Shown here in pieces: positions 12,044 to 24,592 of a stretch of 64,000 bases of DNA. The position numbers were made by a program, and so were the translations under genes. Source of the DNA: Cannabis sativa (Eukaryota; Streptophyta; Magnoliopsida; Rosales; Cannabaceae); contig NC_083604.1 of the NCBI RefSeq assembly GCF_029168945.1, positions 6,998,812-7,062,811 on the forward strand. Direction: 5' to 3'. Position 1 is the stretch's first letter. Each line of letters starts with the position of its first letter. Under the pieces are notes generated by a model. It worked only from the letters and a program-made list of their open reading frames with translations. It did no database searches and was not told the origin of the DNA.

Positions 12044-12357
12044 GCGGCATTTGGTTGGAGGTAATGAAATCGAATGGAATAAAAATGAAACAATTTTTAC
12101 TCTATTTCTTTATTTGGTTGCATTTTAAAGTATTGGATGTCATTCTAATGGGATGTTCTTTCTACCATTTTGGTAGAATGACTATTCTATTTTAAAATAA
12201 AAGGAAATATCATTCTAATGTAACATGAGAAAAAATTTAATAATTTTTTTATCAATTTTTTTAATGCATTTTAAATTTTATTCCATTCTATTCTTATTTT
12301 TATTCTCAATTTCATTCTTATTTCTATATTTTTATTCATTCCAACCAAATACTATAT
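12044..12357. mobile_element. Tourist-like (PIF/Harbinger-type) MITE, family C copy 1
   Basis: Starts GCGGCATTTGGTTGGAGG and ends CATTCCAACCAAATAC plus a few bases, with TAA on both sides (12041-12043 and 12358-12360). It shares most of its 314-bp length with the better preserved copy at 60160-60475. The 3-bp TAA duplication and GGTTGG-type TIRs fit Tourist-like MITEs. Confidence 0.7.
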
Positions 12358-14327
12358 TAAATTATTAATTAAAACACGATAGTACTTATAATTTTTGAAC
12401 TATTTGCACGTTATAAGGAAAAAAAATTGGACACCACCATATAAAAAGGGGAATAAATTTGTGTATATAGTGGAAAATTATTGCATAAGGATTAAGGACA
12501 TCATTTCCGAATATCACCAAAATTCTGTCATTTTTAGTTTTAGTGCTTATAAAAATTATAATTAAAATTTTCTTATCTATTCTATATCACCAAAATTTTC
12601 TTATTAAAATTATCTATTCTATATAACTTAATTTTTGGTTTATGAGAAATTAATAAATAATTTTTTTATTTATATATAATAAAATAATAAAATATTATTT
12701 ATATAAAATAAAATAATAAAATAAAAATCATATAGATTCAAAAAATTTAAAACTTCATATACGATTTTATCATATAGATTTTAAAATTTTATATACGATT
12801 CAAAAAAAAAAAAAAGTGCATAAATAATCACACTAACCCTAAACCTATATATAAATGCATAAATAATCATCTCCCTCCCCCAATCTCTTTCTAGCCAAAA
12901 TTCTCTCAACTTATTAAAAAACGTATAATACTATAACACATCCCTTGATCGTAATCCTTGATCTTTCTTCTTTCTTTTTTTCTTATAAAGTTCACATTCC
13001 TCATCTTCTATAAACATTATTATTATTCTTCACTTAAAGTTTTTATATTATTTTGGATATCTTACAGTATGTGCACTAATTATTAAGTATATTTTTATTT
13101 TGATTATTTTGATGATAGGTATTCGCACTCTAAATAAGAATGAAAAAGTGGATCAGTGATAAAAAAAAAGTATGTTTCTTTTCCTTTATGCATACAAGTC
13201 GCTTTGGTGTGTCAAGAAAAGAATAACAAAATTACATTGCAATTCTTTTATTCATTTCATATGGCTTGTGTTGTTAAGTTATTAGTCTCATATAGCTACC
13301 AAGTACTAAGGTGTCTCGTGTTTACTCTTTTTCTTAAGATACATAGTTATATTTTTGCATTTTACATATCTATATATATAAAAGATAAGTATGAGGCGGT
13401 GATATATATGACACTTTCTAATGAGTATTATTTATTTTTTCTTTAATTCTCTCTTTTCTTTAATGTTTTATTAGTTTCATAAATATTAATTAATATAAAA
13501 TGTGACATAGCCTGTAAAATCTCTCTAATGAATATATTTTAATATAGATATTAACTAAAAAATCACTCCAAATATATCTATCTATTATTCCTTTATTTTT
13601 TTTTTCATTTTTTTTATTTTCTAATAAAACATTAATTTAAAAAAACTACAATTAACGTAGTCATTTATTTAAAAAAAAATTAAAATAAAACATTAATTAA
13701 AAAAACTACACTCAACGTATATACCAAAAAATATCTACTCTATTTTTTTTATTTTAATTAATTGGTATATATAATTTTTAAAATATAATAAATTATTTTT
13801 TACCTTTTCTTTATAAAACTCAATTGATTTACTCTATTAATTAGTATATATATTTTTTAAAATATGATAACATGTTTGTTTACGTTTTTTATAAAACTCA
13901 AATATTATATAATTTAAAAATATTAACTATAAAAGCACTTTTATTTTACACTACACGATTTTTTTTATTAGTTTTTTTTTTTTCAAATACGACGTAATTT
14001 TGAAAATGATAACTCACCTATTTTTTTTATCACTTACTAAACTCACTGTATATATATCTTAAATTATTTCTCTATATGATAACTCACCTATTTTTTTACC
14101 GCCTCGTCACCGCCTTATATTTATCATTTATATAGATATATAGATTCTCTCAATTTTTTAATATTTTATAAAAGCATAAATTTACAATTTAATATTTTAC
14201 TATTATTTTAATAAATTTTCTATAAAAATATCTATCTTAAATTATTTTTTTAAAAAAAAAACACATAATAATAAATATAGATTAAATTAAATAATTATTC
14301 AATTACTTATATATTCATAACTATATA
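12358..14327. other. AT-rich intergenic DNA with one inverted pair
   Basis: No gene found. The block ATCTATATATATAAAAG...GAGGCGGTGA at 13366-13404 is mirrored by its complement near 14098-14148 (TCACCGCCTTATATTTATC). TGATAACTCACCTATTTTT occurs twice (14007 and 14078). These may be ends of decayed elements. Confidence 0.35.
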
Positions 14328-15696
14328 CTAGTATATTGTTACGTGCGATGCACGTATACTATGTTTTATATTAAGTATTATATTATGAGTTCAGAAGAAA
14401 ATAAATGAATCAAAAATAAATAATATTTAATTTAGAGAGATTTGAATAATAAATTTAAATTTAACTTTTATGTCTAGTATAATGGAGTTTAAATTAAACT
14501 ACAAATGTTAGTAAAAACATATTGGAAACAATAATAATAAGGTTATAATATATGTTGCATTTGTTCCAGTTCAAATATTACAAAATTAAGAATAACTAAC
14601 ACTTGAAGGAACATTCTCACTACCAAGGAAAAATCTTAGATATGGAGTCAAAAACAGAGCAAAATCAAAATTAATGTGTACAAGTATTCTTAAGAAGCTA
14701 CCACTGTCAGCCTACCAAAAGTCATAAATTTTAACAATGCTAACTGAAATCTCATATGCTCATTATAAAGCTACCGTCACTCAAAATAGCACAACAAAAG
14801 TAACAAAGAAGTATTAAAGGTGTAATTTTTACCAAAAGCAATGAGAATTAACAACTGATGATTGTATTCTGTTCCTCGAACACCCCTATTGTCAGAGCAC
14901 ATTGTCCTATATAAGGAACGATCTTCTCTTCATCCTATTTTATTAATTATTATTTCAAATAAAAAAATTATATATATTTAGTGGTATTTTCTCTAGCTTA
15001 TTATACACGTATATATACAATATTATATTTAGCTACTTTTGATTTTTTAAAAAATGTAAATAATTATAATATATTTAAATTATTAAATATATTTATTTAA
15101 CTATGTTAATCATGTTTCCTTTGATAATTATATATATTATTTATTTAATATACACAGAAATATATATTTGAGTTTTTTTTTTACTTATAATTAATTAATT
15201 TTGTTGTTTTGTTCTTTTTTTCATGAGGAGGGTTAGAGAGATATGTGGGTAAGATATTTTTTTTAATTTTAAAAAAGATTGTTTAATTTTTTTGATTTAA
15301 TTATTGGGTTTATTTATTTGTTAACGTGTTAATCATGTTTCCTTTGATAATTATATATATTATTTATTTAATATACACAGAAATATATATTTGAGTTTTT
15401 TTTTTACTTATAATTAATTAATTTTGTTGTTTTGTTCTTTGTTTCATGAGGAGGGTTAGAGAGATATGTGGGTAAGATATTTTTTTTAATTGAAGGATTT
15501 GTTAGAGAAATATGTGGGTAAGATATTTTTTTTAATTTTAAAAAAGATTGTTTAATTTTTTAATTTAATTATTGGGTTTATTTATTTGTTAACGTTTAAC
15601 GTTAACAGTCTCTTAAGTTAATCGTGTAAGCCTAAATAAAAAAAGAATCGTTAAACCAAGAATTGCCGTTAGATAGGCACTTTTAATATATAAAGA
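14328..15696 (-). mobile_element. Non-autonomous Helitron, 1369 bp
   Basis: On the minus strand the element starts TCTTTATATATTAAAAGTGCC (15696 inward) after an A. It ends with the hairpin ACGTGC-ATC-GCACGT (14341-14355), a 9-base spacer and CTAG (14331-14328), followed by T. This is the classical Helitron layout: 5' TC, 3' hairpin close to CTRR, insertion between A and T, no target duplication. There is no Rep/helicase ORF, so movement would need a helper. It contains the tandem duplication at 15105-15600. Confidence 0.75.
15105..15600. repeat. 224-bp tandem duplication inside the Helitron
   Basis: The block starting GTTAATCATGTTTCC at 15105 recurs at 15329 almost unchanged through GTGGGTAAGATATTTTTTTT. 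A third partial copy follows from about 15496. Confidence 0.85.
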
Positions 15697-16865
15697 TATG
15701 TGAAGTTTTTTTTTTATTTACAAAATATAGGAAAAGTATTTTTTTTATAGAAAAAATTTACTATGAATTGAACAAAAAAAAACAGATGTAAGATTATATA
15801 GAAGAAAAAACAGGTGTGAGATTATGAATCAATTTTTTTTCATAATGTATTATTTTTATATTCCAATCATATAAAGTTGATGTCATCATTGTAGTTCTTA
15901 TTGATATCCACAAATTTCTAAACTTAACACTCAATTTATCGTTCTGTTAATTGATCAATAAAGTGCCACATGTAAATATAGTATTGGTCAAACTAATAAT
16001 TCTTTTAGAAAAAATAATTAAAATAAATTCATATTATTCAAAAAAAATATTATATACATATTAAGTGAAATAAAAATTAATTTTTCCATCTTCTTCTAGC
16101 CATATTATCTTTACAGATTAACAATAAACTTTTTTTTTGTAAGGAGATTAACAATAAACTTTGATTCTCGATTCAAATGCTATTTTTCAATTCTATTTTC
16201 ATATATTCAAAATTCTCATTCCATAAACTTTCTACTAATATTTTTCAATCAATGAAACGGAAAAGCAAATTTTAATTCCCGTATGAAAATTAAACTTTCA
16301 ATCTCAATAATCAATAGATACAACATCAAATTTCAAGTTCTCAAAATCTATAAAAATAAATAAATTAATTAATAAAAACAGATTTCATAATCACAAACTC
16401 AAACATTATAACCCCAGTAAAATACTAAAACTCAAACATTAAAATCACACACAATAAAATTCGAACACAGAACTTAACACACACATCAGAATAAAAATTA
16501 AACCATAAATGAGGATTTATGTAACTATTTTTTCGTATTTCGGTATTTACTAGCAACAAATTTAATATTTTAAGTATTTATGTCATAAATTTTTTAATAA
16601 TAAAGTTAAAATTTTATTATAATTTTATTAAGTAATTATTATTGATTAAAATACATAATTTATTTATATATAATCTAAAATATTTTATATATCCGCCGCG
16701 AAAACTAAATCTTTAAACTCTGTTTTTGACATAGCAAATTATTTACAAATCTGTAAAATCGAATGAGATGCCTACTATAACTATAATTCGTTATACAAAA
16801 AAATTATAGTTTTTTAAAATATTAAAAGTATAGATTTTCCTACTAGGAAAGACAAAAATAGTATC
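15697..16865. other. AT-rich intergenic DNA, nothing recognised
   Basis: A 21-base word (AGATTAACAATAAACTTTNATT) is repeated near 16116 and 16145. No gene or element boundary supported. Confidence 0.35.
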
Positions 16866-17067
16866 CCTACTATATATGTGGTATTATTCCTTAAACCCCC
16901 AACCATGATTCAGTTAGTTAGTTAGTTGTTCATTACCTAACTTAACTGTCAAATATGACAGCAAGTACTTTGGGTCCTTTGGCCTATATAAAGGGAACTA
17001 CTCCTTTTATTTCAAAGGAAAAAAAATAATAAGAATAACAAGAGAGACACAACACAGTTAGAGTGAG

Positions 17068-17149
<82 letters not shown>

Positions 17150-17690
17150 AGGATTGGAAAATTGTATTGAGCAACATTATCGATTATGTTAGCTCGAATT
17201 AGTAAGTTAATGAGTGTTGAGGGATTACACCATGAATGACTTACTGTGATTATTTTCTTGTAGCTCCTGAGATTGATATCTTTAATTCTCTTTATCAATA
17301 AAGATTGGTGGCAGTATTTTTAAACTGGAGTATGACCAAGTTCACATTGAACTTAGGATCGTAACCAGTATAGTTCTCGTGTGTTGTTGTGTCTGGAAGC
17401 TATCTAGATTCATCTGTGTTATCTTTCTATTTTAATATGTTGCTGATTTTGGTTCTTTGATTTGTTTGTTTTGATTTAACATCTGTTTGTTTAAGTGTGA
17501 TCTTGAAACTAGAATTACAGAGATTAATTCTTATGTATTAGAGCTAAATTTCCTACAATATATGTATTTAATAAATCACATTAAACATAGCATTATAATT
17601 TCCGTAATTTCCTCACCTAGATTATATCCTAACATTCCACTGTGCGTAAGTGGTATCAAACTTAGAAGTGGCCACTGCTAAACTAAAACG
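16866..17690 (+). mobile_element. Copia-like 5' LTR remnant with primer-binding-site-like end
   Basis: A promoter-like CCTATATAAAGGG (16983) is followed by a leader-like region, and the LTR-like sequence ends CCTAACA near 17634. Just after it comes GTAAGTGGTATCAAAC, resembling the initiator-Met tRNA primer site TGGTATCAGAGC. No gag follows because other repeats begin at about 17690. The left end of the LTR is unknown. Confidence 0.4.
17073..17147. repeat. (GA)n microsatellite, about 75 bp
   Basis: Uninterrupted GA dinucleotides in the leader part of the LTR remnant. Its complement reads as a false poly-Ser/Leu peptide. Confidence 0.97.
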
Positions 17691-20372
17691 TAGGGGTAGC
17701 AAAATATGTCATCGTGTCGTGTTCATGTCATATTTTATGTGACTTGCATCTATATTTCGTGGCAAGTGTATCGATCTATTTTTTGACTCATGCCTAATTT
17801 TACAACCACAACCCAACCCATAAAAAATCGTGTCGTATTCGTATTGACCCACTTTAACCCATTTTACTATTATTGAAGCTGATGTTTTAGAGAAAAATGA
17901 TTGATTTAGGTTCCACGAGAAAAATTATAAAATTTTTTGTATATATATAGTTTTTTTTTTATATATATATATAATTATTAACCCGACAACATTCCTTGGT
18001 GACGTGGACATCAATATTTGACTATGATAAGAAATATGATGTCACAGAGTTGAGTAGACCTGATTCATACTAGTTGACCTAGCAGGGGACCCTAGCCCTG
18101 TGCCCAAGTTGACTTCGGGAGCTCTAGGATGGAAGTTTGGACTTCAATAACTTGAATTCCATCTCACTATCTTTAGTCATCTGTACCATGAAGACATGGA
18201 GCAATCAAATCCAAGCCATGGGAGCTGGAATTATATGAACTTGTACCCCAGAAACCAACCTGGGGACCTAGGATTTCACCTAACGCCCAAGTTGACATTT
18301 CCAACTAAGGTTTCAGTTTCTAGGACCGTCTTAGTGCAAATGGGTCAAACTTTTCATTGGGACATCAACTAGACATACCATGGACATATTTGAGGCATCA
18401 AAATTAGATTCAAAGTAAGTTTATTTTTTAGCACTTGGTGCCTGGGCACCTAGCACCCTAATTGACAATTTATCAATCTCGGAACCTTCCAAGTATCAAA
18501 TTGGCGATCTGACTTTTGCATCTTCTTCATCTTCATTTAAAACAAGGAATAAGTATTTTAGGGAAGAAACAACACTTTATGGGTGGCTAAAGCAAGGCCC
18601 AGTGCCCATGTTGATATTTTGTCAACCTGGGCCAATTCCGATGATGTTCATCGAGAACTCTTTTGAGCATCTTCTCTATTTTTAGAAAATATTAATATTA
18701 AAATATTTTTGGGACCAAATGGAATTCTAATGGGCCATAACTGGGACATAACGCCCAGGTTGACACCTGGCACTGGGTCTAGCCCCAACAATATGTCAAC
18801 ATGGGCTGTTTCTAATTAAGTTCTCAAAAAAGTGTTCTGGGTATTTTTTTGTCTTCAGAAATAATGAAGATTCAAGTAAACTCAGGGAGAAAACCATAAA
18901 CTCGAGCCCTTGGAAATAAGGCCCAATGCCTAGGTTGACCTGGTGTTGGGCCCAATTCCTAGGTTGACAATGAACCTAGTACGCTGGTTCGATCACTCAA
19001 ATGTTAAATTTGATTCAACCAATGAATCTGCAATGGTCAAAAATGGGGTAGGAGATCTCGTCCTCAAGTTCAAGAACCTTGGAAGTATCAAAACAACATC
19101 CTGAGAGCTCAGGAATGAGTACCCAACGCCTAGGTAGAAAAATGACCTAGTGCGTTGGCTTATCCGATTTTGATTCTATTTTGACTGTCCATCTAGTTTT
19201 TTACAATAACTAAGATCCATGAACTCAGAGAAGTTAAATTCACAACTTCGCATTCTCTCATTTTCGCAGAACAATAACATCTCTGAGAATTGGTGACCAG
19301 CTTCGCCAAAACAAAAAATAGACTAAGTGATATCAAAATAGCACTTAAGCATTTTAAAGCACACCCCTTGGATGGTTTTACACTTACCCAGCATATGTCA
19401 TATGTCAACCTACGCGCTGGAATGTCAACCTGGGCGTTGGATGTCAACCTGGGCACTGGGTCATGAAATGTCTTTAGTAAAACAGTCATAACTCACTCAA
19501 TATTAAACCTATTGATGCGATTCAACTTGCATTTTGAAGCTATTTCAATGCTCTATCAAGTTATGTCTCACATATCAATTGTAATTCTAAAGTTATCAAA
19601 CTCAAATTTTACCCTCAAGGGAGTTCAAAAATAAGTTCTGGGTTTCGAAAAATGACTATCACCATTAGAAGCTAATTTTTACTGTTGGTTCATCATATAC
19701 AGTAAAAAATATATATAATTTATATTTTTCTCCTACTTTTGTGGGTCTCCTTTACCTATGAAATGAGAGCTCCCTTAGCTCATTTTTTACATTCAAAAAA
19801 CTATCCACAAGGTCAGAGTTTCTTTCTTTAGTTTTTCTCTTTAGAAATTGGAGCTTCTGACACTTAGCCTATTTTTGTAATACCATCTTGTGAGAATAAA
19901 AACTCAAAGTAGATGTAGTTTCATTACTGTCACGATATAAGGAGTGAACTACTATAAATTTATTATGTCTCTCTTATAATTACTTAACAACTGTTTCATT
20001 CTATCCAATCTAGCGAGCAGGTGTAACTTAGAAGTCTAGTCCGAATTTCTGAGTCAACAATAATAAAAATTAAATTTTTTAAAATAATTTCAATTTGTTT
20101 TAAAGAAAATTAAATTTTAAATTTTATAACTAAACATTGAATCACTAAATATATATTTTTACATAATTATATTATTATTAATAATATTTTATTTTATTTT
20201 ATTTAAAAAATTCATGTTAAGGGAGTCGTATCGTGTTTGATCCGTTTTTATTTCGTGTCAAGTCGTGTCGACCCGTTTTCGACTCGCATCTAATTTTCTC
20301 GACTCTAACCCATAAAATTCGTATCATGTTCGTGTTTGTGTGTCGTGTCGAAACCCGTTTTGCTACCTTTAT
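17690..20372. mobile_element. hAT-like non-autonomous element remnant, interrupted
   Basis: The ends are inverted: GGTAGCAAAAT at 17695 on the left, and TTTTGCTACC near 20358-20367 on the right. Both are followed inward by GTCGTGTCG-type repeats (CGTGTCGTGTTC; TCGTGTCGAAACCCG; TCGTGTCGACCCG). Such GGGGTGGCAAAA-like ends with TCGTGTCG subterminal arrays are a common plant hAT-MITE layout. The inner 17976-20059 appears to be a separate insertion. No clear 8-bp duplication. Confidence 0.5.
17976..20059 (-). mobile_element. Possible 2.1-kb solo LTR rich in CCCAAGTTGAC repeats
   Basis: On the minus strand it starts TGTTGACTCAGAAATTCGG at 20059, a retrotransposon-LTR-like start. It is flanked by ATAAT on both sides (17971-17975, 20060-20064), which could be a 5-bp target duplication, although the far end does not read CA. 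About a dozen copies of a word like GCCCARGTTGAC, in both orientations, lie between 18100 and 19460. No coding region. Confidence 0.35.
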
Positions 20373-20600
20373 TAAAAAGTCACACATTAAAATTTAACTA
20401 GAGCTCAATTTTATTTAGGATTGATGAGTAATATGTATTCAGATTAGAGACACTATTAAATTATTACATGAATCTATATGTAGTGTGTATTGTTTTATTT
20501 TGTTGTATTTTTTATTGCAATATTTTTTAACTTGCGTTTATTAATTGTTTTTATTTTGATTGGTGAAGAATGGACAGAGTAACAGAATTATATACTCTTC

Positions 20601-20840
20601 TTTTTTTTTTTTTTTGACAAAATAACCTCAAAGAATATCACCTAAGAGCAAAGAGTTCAACTTGGAGGAGAGCTAAAAATATCATTAATCCAAAACATTA
20701 GCCAATACACCATTTCTAATACAAGAAAAAAATCCAGGGCACCAAACTGTCTTTGTAGTAATTGTTGAAGCAAATCTAGCAAATAAATGAGTTACTACAT
20801 TATCAGTTATGGGACAAAAAGTAAATCTAACAATAAAATT
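20601..20840 (-). pseudogene. 3' end of an L1-type LINE (RNase H-like C-terminus plus poly-A tail)
   Basis: Minus-strand reading gives DNVVTHLFARFAS, TVWCPGFF and NGVLANVLD then stop, which resembles the C-terminal end of plant LINE ORF2 (NxVAHxLA...). A 17-base T run at 20602-20618 would be the poly-A tail. The 5' truncation point near 20840 is uncertain. Confidence 0.45.
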
Positions 20841-21149
20841 GTTACAAAAAATCAGTAGGTATATACTTACTTACCTCTTTGATCTAGCAATATTTTGATA
20901 AATTAATTGTACATCAATTTACCTAATTTTATTGAAATTTGAGTATTTTATTATACAAGTTCCATTCAACCTATAAAAAATGGCAAGTTCATATAGGTCC
21001 ACACGTGCTATGATAAAATAGATATTTTTAAGAGAAAATATAAACATTCTTTAATGAGAAAGTTAATTTGTTTACCTTACTTTTAGCCAATGACAATAAG
21101 TCAATTAAAACGATTAAAAATAATTAAATAACAATAATAATAATGATGA
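20841..21149. other. AT-rich spacer
   Basis: Nothing recognised except a short AATAATAATGATGATGATAAAGATAAAG run near 21131-21158 region edges. Confidence 0.3.
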
Positions 21150-21809
21150 TGATAAAGATAAAGCAAAGAGAACACCAAGGTTGTTATAGAGGTTTGGTCC
21201 CGTAATGATGGTAATAGCCTACTATCTTTTTATTTGTGTTGACTTGTGAGAAGAAATACAAGAAGTTCTTGATCTCGCTAAAGCTCTTACAATGAATTGT
21301 GAGTATTTCTCTCTTGAATCTATGATTCTTTTCTCAGTGATTTTTCTCGTGCCACTGAATATGAAATGTCTCTACTATTCACAGGAAAGAATTACATCAA
21401 AATAGTTTTCTAAAGCTAATAAGAATTAAAATAGGAAACTTTTTTATGTTTCTTAAATAAATACAACAAAATGAGAAACTAAGTAGTTTTCTATCTTCTT
21501 TGTTAATGCAAATCTATCCCATAAATTTAGGAATATCGTCGTGACTTGCAAGCTTGCAAATATATAAGTTATATCTATAAATGCATTTAATTCACATTCT
21601 TTGGTATGTGTATGTGAGTTGTCTACGTAATGGAAGCTTGTCAGAAGTTATTGTGTACTAACCTTAGATATTCCCAGCTTCTATTATGATTTAGGTATCA
21701 AATCTCTCTGTACGGCACGTTGCTAGAGGAATCGCCCGTCCAAGTCATAGGGTCTTTTCCACGTGTCACCCAGATACATGCCACATCACCTTGTGTAGAA
21801 ATTGGGATA
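21150..21809 (-). repeat. Putative Tat-like LTR fragment
   Basis: TTATAGAGGTTTGGTCCCG near 21193 parallels TTATAGTGGTTCAGTCAG in the Tat-like LTRs at 50936 and 57618. The right end GGGATAACA (21809) followed by TTTGTCCCCC parallels CTATAACA followed by CATGCCCC there. So this may be the 3' LTR of a related minus-strand element, with its polypurine tract complement next to it. Limits are approximate. Confidence 0.35.
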
Positions 21810-22005
21810 ACATTTGTCCCCCAAATTCACGTGGGAACTTCCTAGTTGCACGTGGACTTATTCGGTCACCAATATAATCGAATGGGTGACACGTGTCCGG
21901 TCTTCACTAACGAGCCGATGTGATTGATCGAATGTCTCTTCGATGTCTGGAACATTTAATATCCTATCTTGAAAGACGCGATGACGATTACCTGGTATTG
22001 CATGT
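21810..22005. other. Possible 3' internal part of a Tat-like element
   Basis: GC-richer sequence with several CACGTG/GACACGTG words (21828-21898), leading into the TATA-bearing left arm of the inverted repeat. No ORF. Confidence 0.3.
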
Positions 22006-23554
22006 GTGACGTTTGCACTCTCTAATGAGTACTAATGTCTTTTCTTAGGAGGAAACCCCAAAATTCAAATTTCAATTTACCTTATGGCCCCTCTAACCGC
22101 CTATATAAAGGAGAAAATTTGACTTTATACACTTTTAGTCATTTCATTCAAGAGCTAATTTTCTTTTGTTTCCCCTCGAAGCTTTGAAGATTAATTGCTG
22201 GGTTTTCACACCATATTTGGGTCTTTTGATGGTCGTCTCCTAAATTGGACTATGAATTGAGCCATCTAAAGAATGATTGGCTTAATCTTGAAATTGTTTG
22301 CTTCAATGGCAAGTAGTCTTATACAGGATTAGACCCCTGTCACGGTGGGTAGCACATAATCCTCAAGCTTCTATTAGGTGGATTACGACCATTGACCTGG
22401 TCTTCCACGACACCCCCATTATTGCCATTATTAGCCATGACTTCTTCTAATTCAACTCTTGTAGACACTCTTTTTAACCTCATGTTTCTTCTGTTTTGCC
22501 TACAGGTCTTCTCAATTTTAAGATCAACATGCACGATTCCAGTTGGTCATTGACAATACATAAACTACCTGTTTCTGAGAAAAGAGAAAAATTGACACAA
22601 AGAAATTAGCAAAAAGCATAAAGAGAAAACCAAATTAGAATAAAATTTAATTATTTTGATATTAACTAAAACAGTTCCTAACAACAGCACCAAAAATTTG
22701 TTGTGATAAATCCAACATGCAAGTATACATATTGTTTAAACAAGTAATACTTAGGTAAGTGAGATCGTTCCCACGAGGACTGTAGCTAAATACCAAATAG
22801 TTAAATTCTTGTTTTTATTTGGCAATCGAATGGAAGAATTTTAAACTAAATAATCTAAGCAAAAATTAAATAACAAAATAAACAAATAACACAATTAATT
22901 AATATAAGATCAATAATGATTATAGTTTAGGGTAATTAATTTCAATTGAATCTATTTTACCTAGTTTAACATAATTTAATTCTTAAAGTCCAATTTTCAT
23001 GTGTTGTCAATGACCAATTGGAATCGTGCATGTTGATCTTAAAATTGAGAAGACCTGTAGGCAAAACATAAGAAACATGAGGTTAAAAAGAGTGTCTACA
23101 AGAGTTGAATTATAAGAAGTCATGGCTAATAATGGCAATAATGGGGGTGTCGTGGAAGACCAGGTCAATGGTCGTAATCCACCTAATAGAAGCTTGAGGA
23201 TTATGTGCTACCCACCGTGACAGGGGTCTAATCCTGTATAAGACTACTTGCCATTGAAGCAAACAATTTTAAGATTAAGCCAATCATTCTTTAGATGGCT
23301 CAATTCATAGTCCAATTTAGGGGACGACCATCAAAAGACCCAAATATGGTGTGAAAACCCAGCAATTAATCTTCAAAGCTTCAAGAGGAAACAAAAGAAA
23401 ATTAGCTCTTGAATGAAATGACTAAAAGTGTATAAAGTCAAATTTTCTCCTTTATATAGGCGGTTAGAGGGGCCATAAGGTAAATTGAAATTTTAATTTT
23501 GGGTTTTCCTCCTAAGAAAAGACATTAGTACTCATTAGAGAGTGCAAACGTCAC
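22006..23554. repeat. Large inverted repeat, about 555-bp arms and 440-bp loop, carrying a gag start
   Basis: 22006-22560 is the near-perfect reverse complement of 23001-23554. Each arm contains a TATA-like CTATATAAAGG (22102; complement near 23452) pointing toward the loop. Each also contains an Athila-like gag N-terminus fragment (minus strand 22534-22343: IEKTCRQNRRNMRLKRVS, NNGNNGGVVEDQVNGR) that resembles the intact gag start at 27190. The loop holds a degenerate Athila-like primer site (complement of TTTTTGGTGCTGTTGTTAGG near 22680-22700) and the adjoining LTR end. A transcript through it would fold into a long hairpin. Confidence 0.85.
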
Positions 23555-23579
23555 TTTCCAATGTTGGCGCTACTCCTCA

Positions 23580-24013
23580 TGTAACGTCCCCGCTTCAAGC
23601 CTCCATTGGGCCCTTACACCCACAGACTAATGGCTCTTATACACGAGTACATCACTTTGGCTGCTTCCTGGATTGATGACTGACCCTACAGATCAACACG
23701 AGTGTTTCCAGCGTGCTTTGTCCTCACTCGCACGCTTCCTAGGAAAACTTCCCAGGAGGTCACCCATCCTTGAAATTGCTCCCAGGTCAAGCACGCTTAA
23801 CTGTGGAGTTCTTTCGTGATGGGCTACCGAAAAACAAGATGCACCTTGTTGATATAGGTAGTACCAATCAATCCATTTAAGCTCTCTTCAACTGTGTAGT
23901 CGCATACCTACACAGTCTCAGAATCATCCCACTTGACCTTCCCCAGGCGGTGTGGGATTGTACAGCTTACCCGGTGTTTCCCCTTACGGATCACGGGACT
24001 ACTGACTGTCACA
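23580..24013 (-). repeat. Cassandra-like LTR 1 (subtype A)
   Basis: Subtype A markers: CACTCGCACGCTTCC, GCTCCCAGGTCAAGCACG, CGTGATGGGC, GTTGATATAGG, GTAGTCGCATACC, GGGATTGTACAG, CCGGTGTTTCC. The 5S-like part lies at about 23749-23830. Internal domain 24014-24085 follows. Confidence 0.85.
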
Positions 24014-24085
24014 ATCACCCCCCCTTACGGGGTCCGACGTCCTCGTCGACCACACTTCCGGCTGGGTCAAGGCTCTGATACCATT

Positions 24086-24520
24086 TGTAACGTCCCCGCT
24101 TCAAGCCTCCATTGGGTCCTTACACCCACGGACTGAATGGCTCTTATACACGAGTACGTCACTATGGCTGCTTCATGGATCGATGACTGACCCTACAGAC
24201 CAACACGAGTGTTTTCAGCGTGCTTTGTCCTCACTCACACGCATCCTGGGAAAACTTCCCAGGAGGTCACCCATCCTTGAAATTGCTCCAGGCCAAGCAG
24301 GCTTAACTGTGGAGTTCTTTCGAGATGGGCTACCGAAAAACAAGATGCACCTTGTTGACATAGGTAGTACCAATCAATCCATTTTAAGCTCTCTTCAACT
24401 GTGTAGTCCCATACCTACACAGTCTCAGAATCATCCCACTTGACCTTCCCCAGGCGGTGTGGGATTGCACAGCTTACCCGGTATTTCCCCTTACGGATCA
24501 CGGGACTACTGACTGTCACA
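24086..24520 (-). repeat. Cassandra-like LTR 2 (subtype B)
   Basis: Subtype B markers: CACTCACACGCATCC, GCTCCAGGCCAAGCA, CGAGATGGGC, GTTGACATAGG, GTAGTCCCATACC, GGGATTGCACAG, CCGGTATTTCC. Internal domain 24521-24592 follows. Confidence 0.85.
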
Positions 24521-24592
24521 ATCACCCCCCCTTACGGGGTCCGACGTCCTCGTCGACCACACTTCCGGCTGGGTCAAGACTTTGATACCATT

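Noticed and set aside
13156..13446. Open frame of 96 residues on the plus strand
   Set aside because: Low-complexity AT-derived sequence with no recognisable motif or gene structure.
16984..17298. Open frame with a Ser/Leu repeat
   Set aside because: Translation of the GA microsatellite in an LTR leader.
23749..23830. 5S rRNA gene copies in tandem
   Set aside because: Only the central portion resembles 5S rRNA, with many differences and no intact 5' end. LTR ends, primer site and polypurine tract show these are Cassandra-like LTRs.
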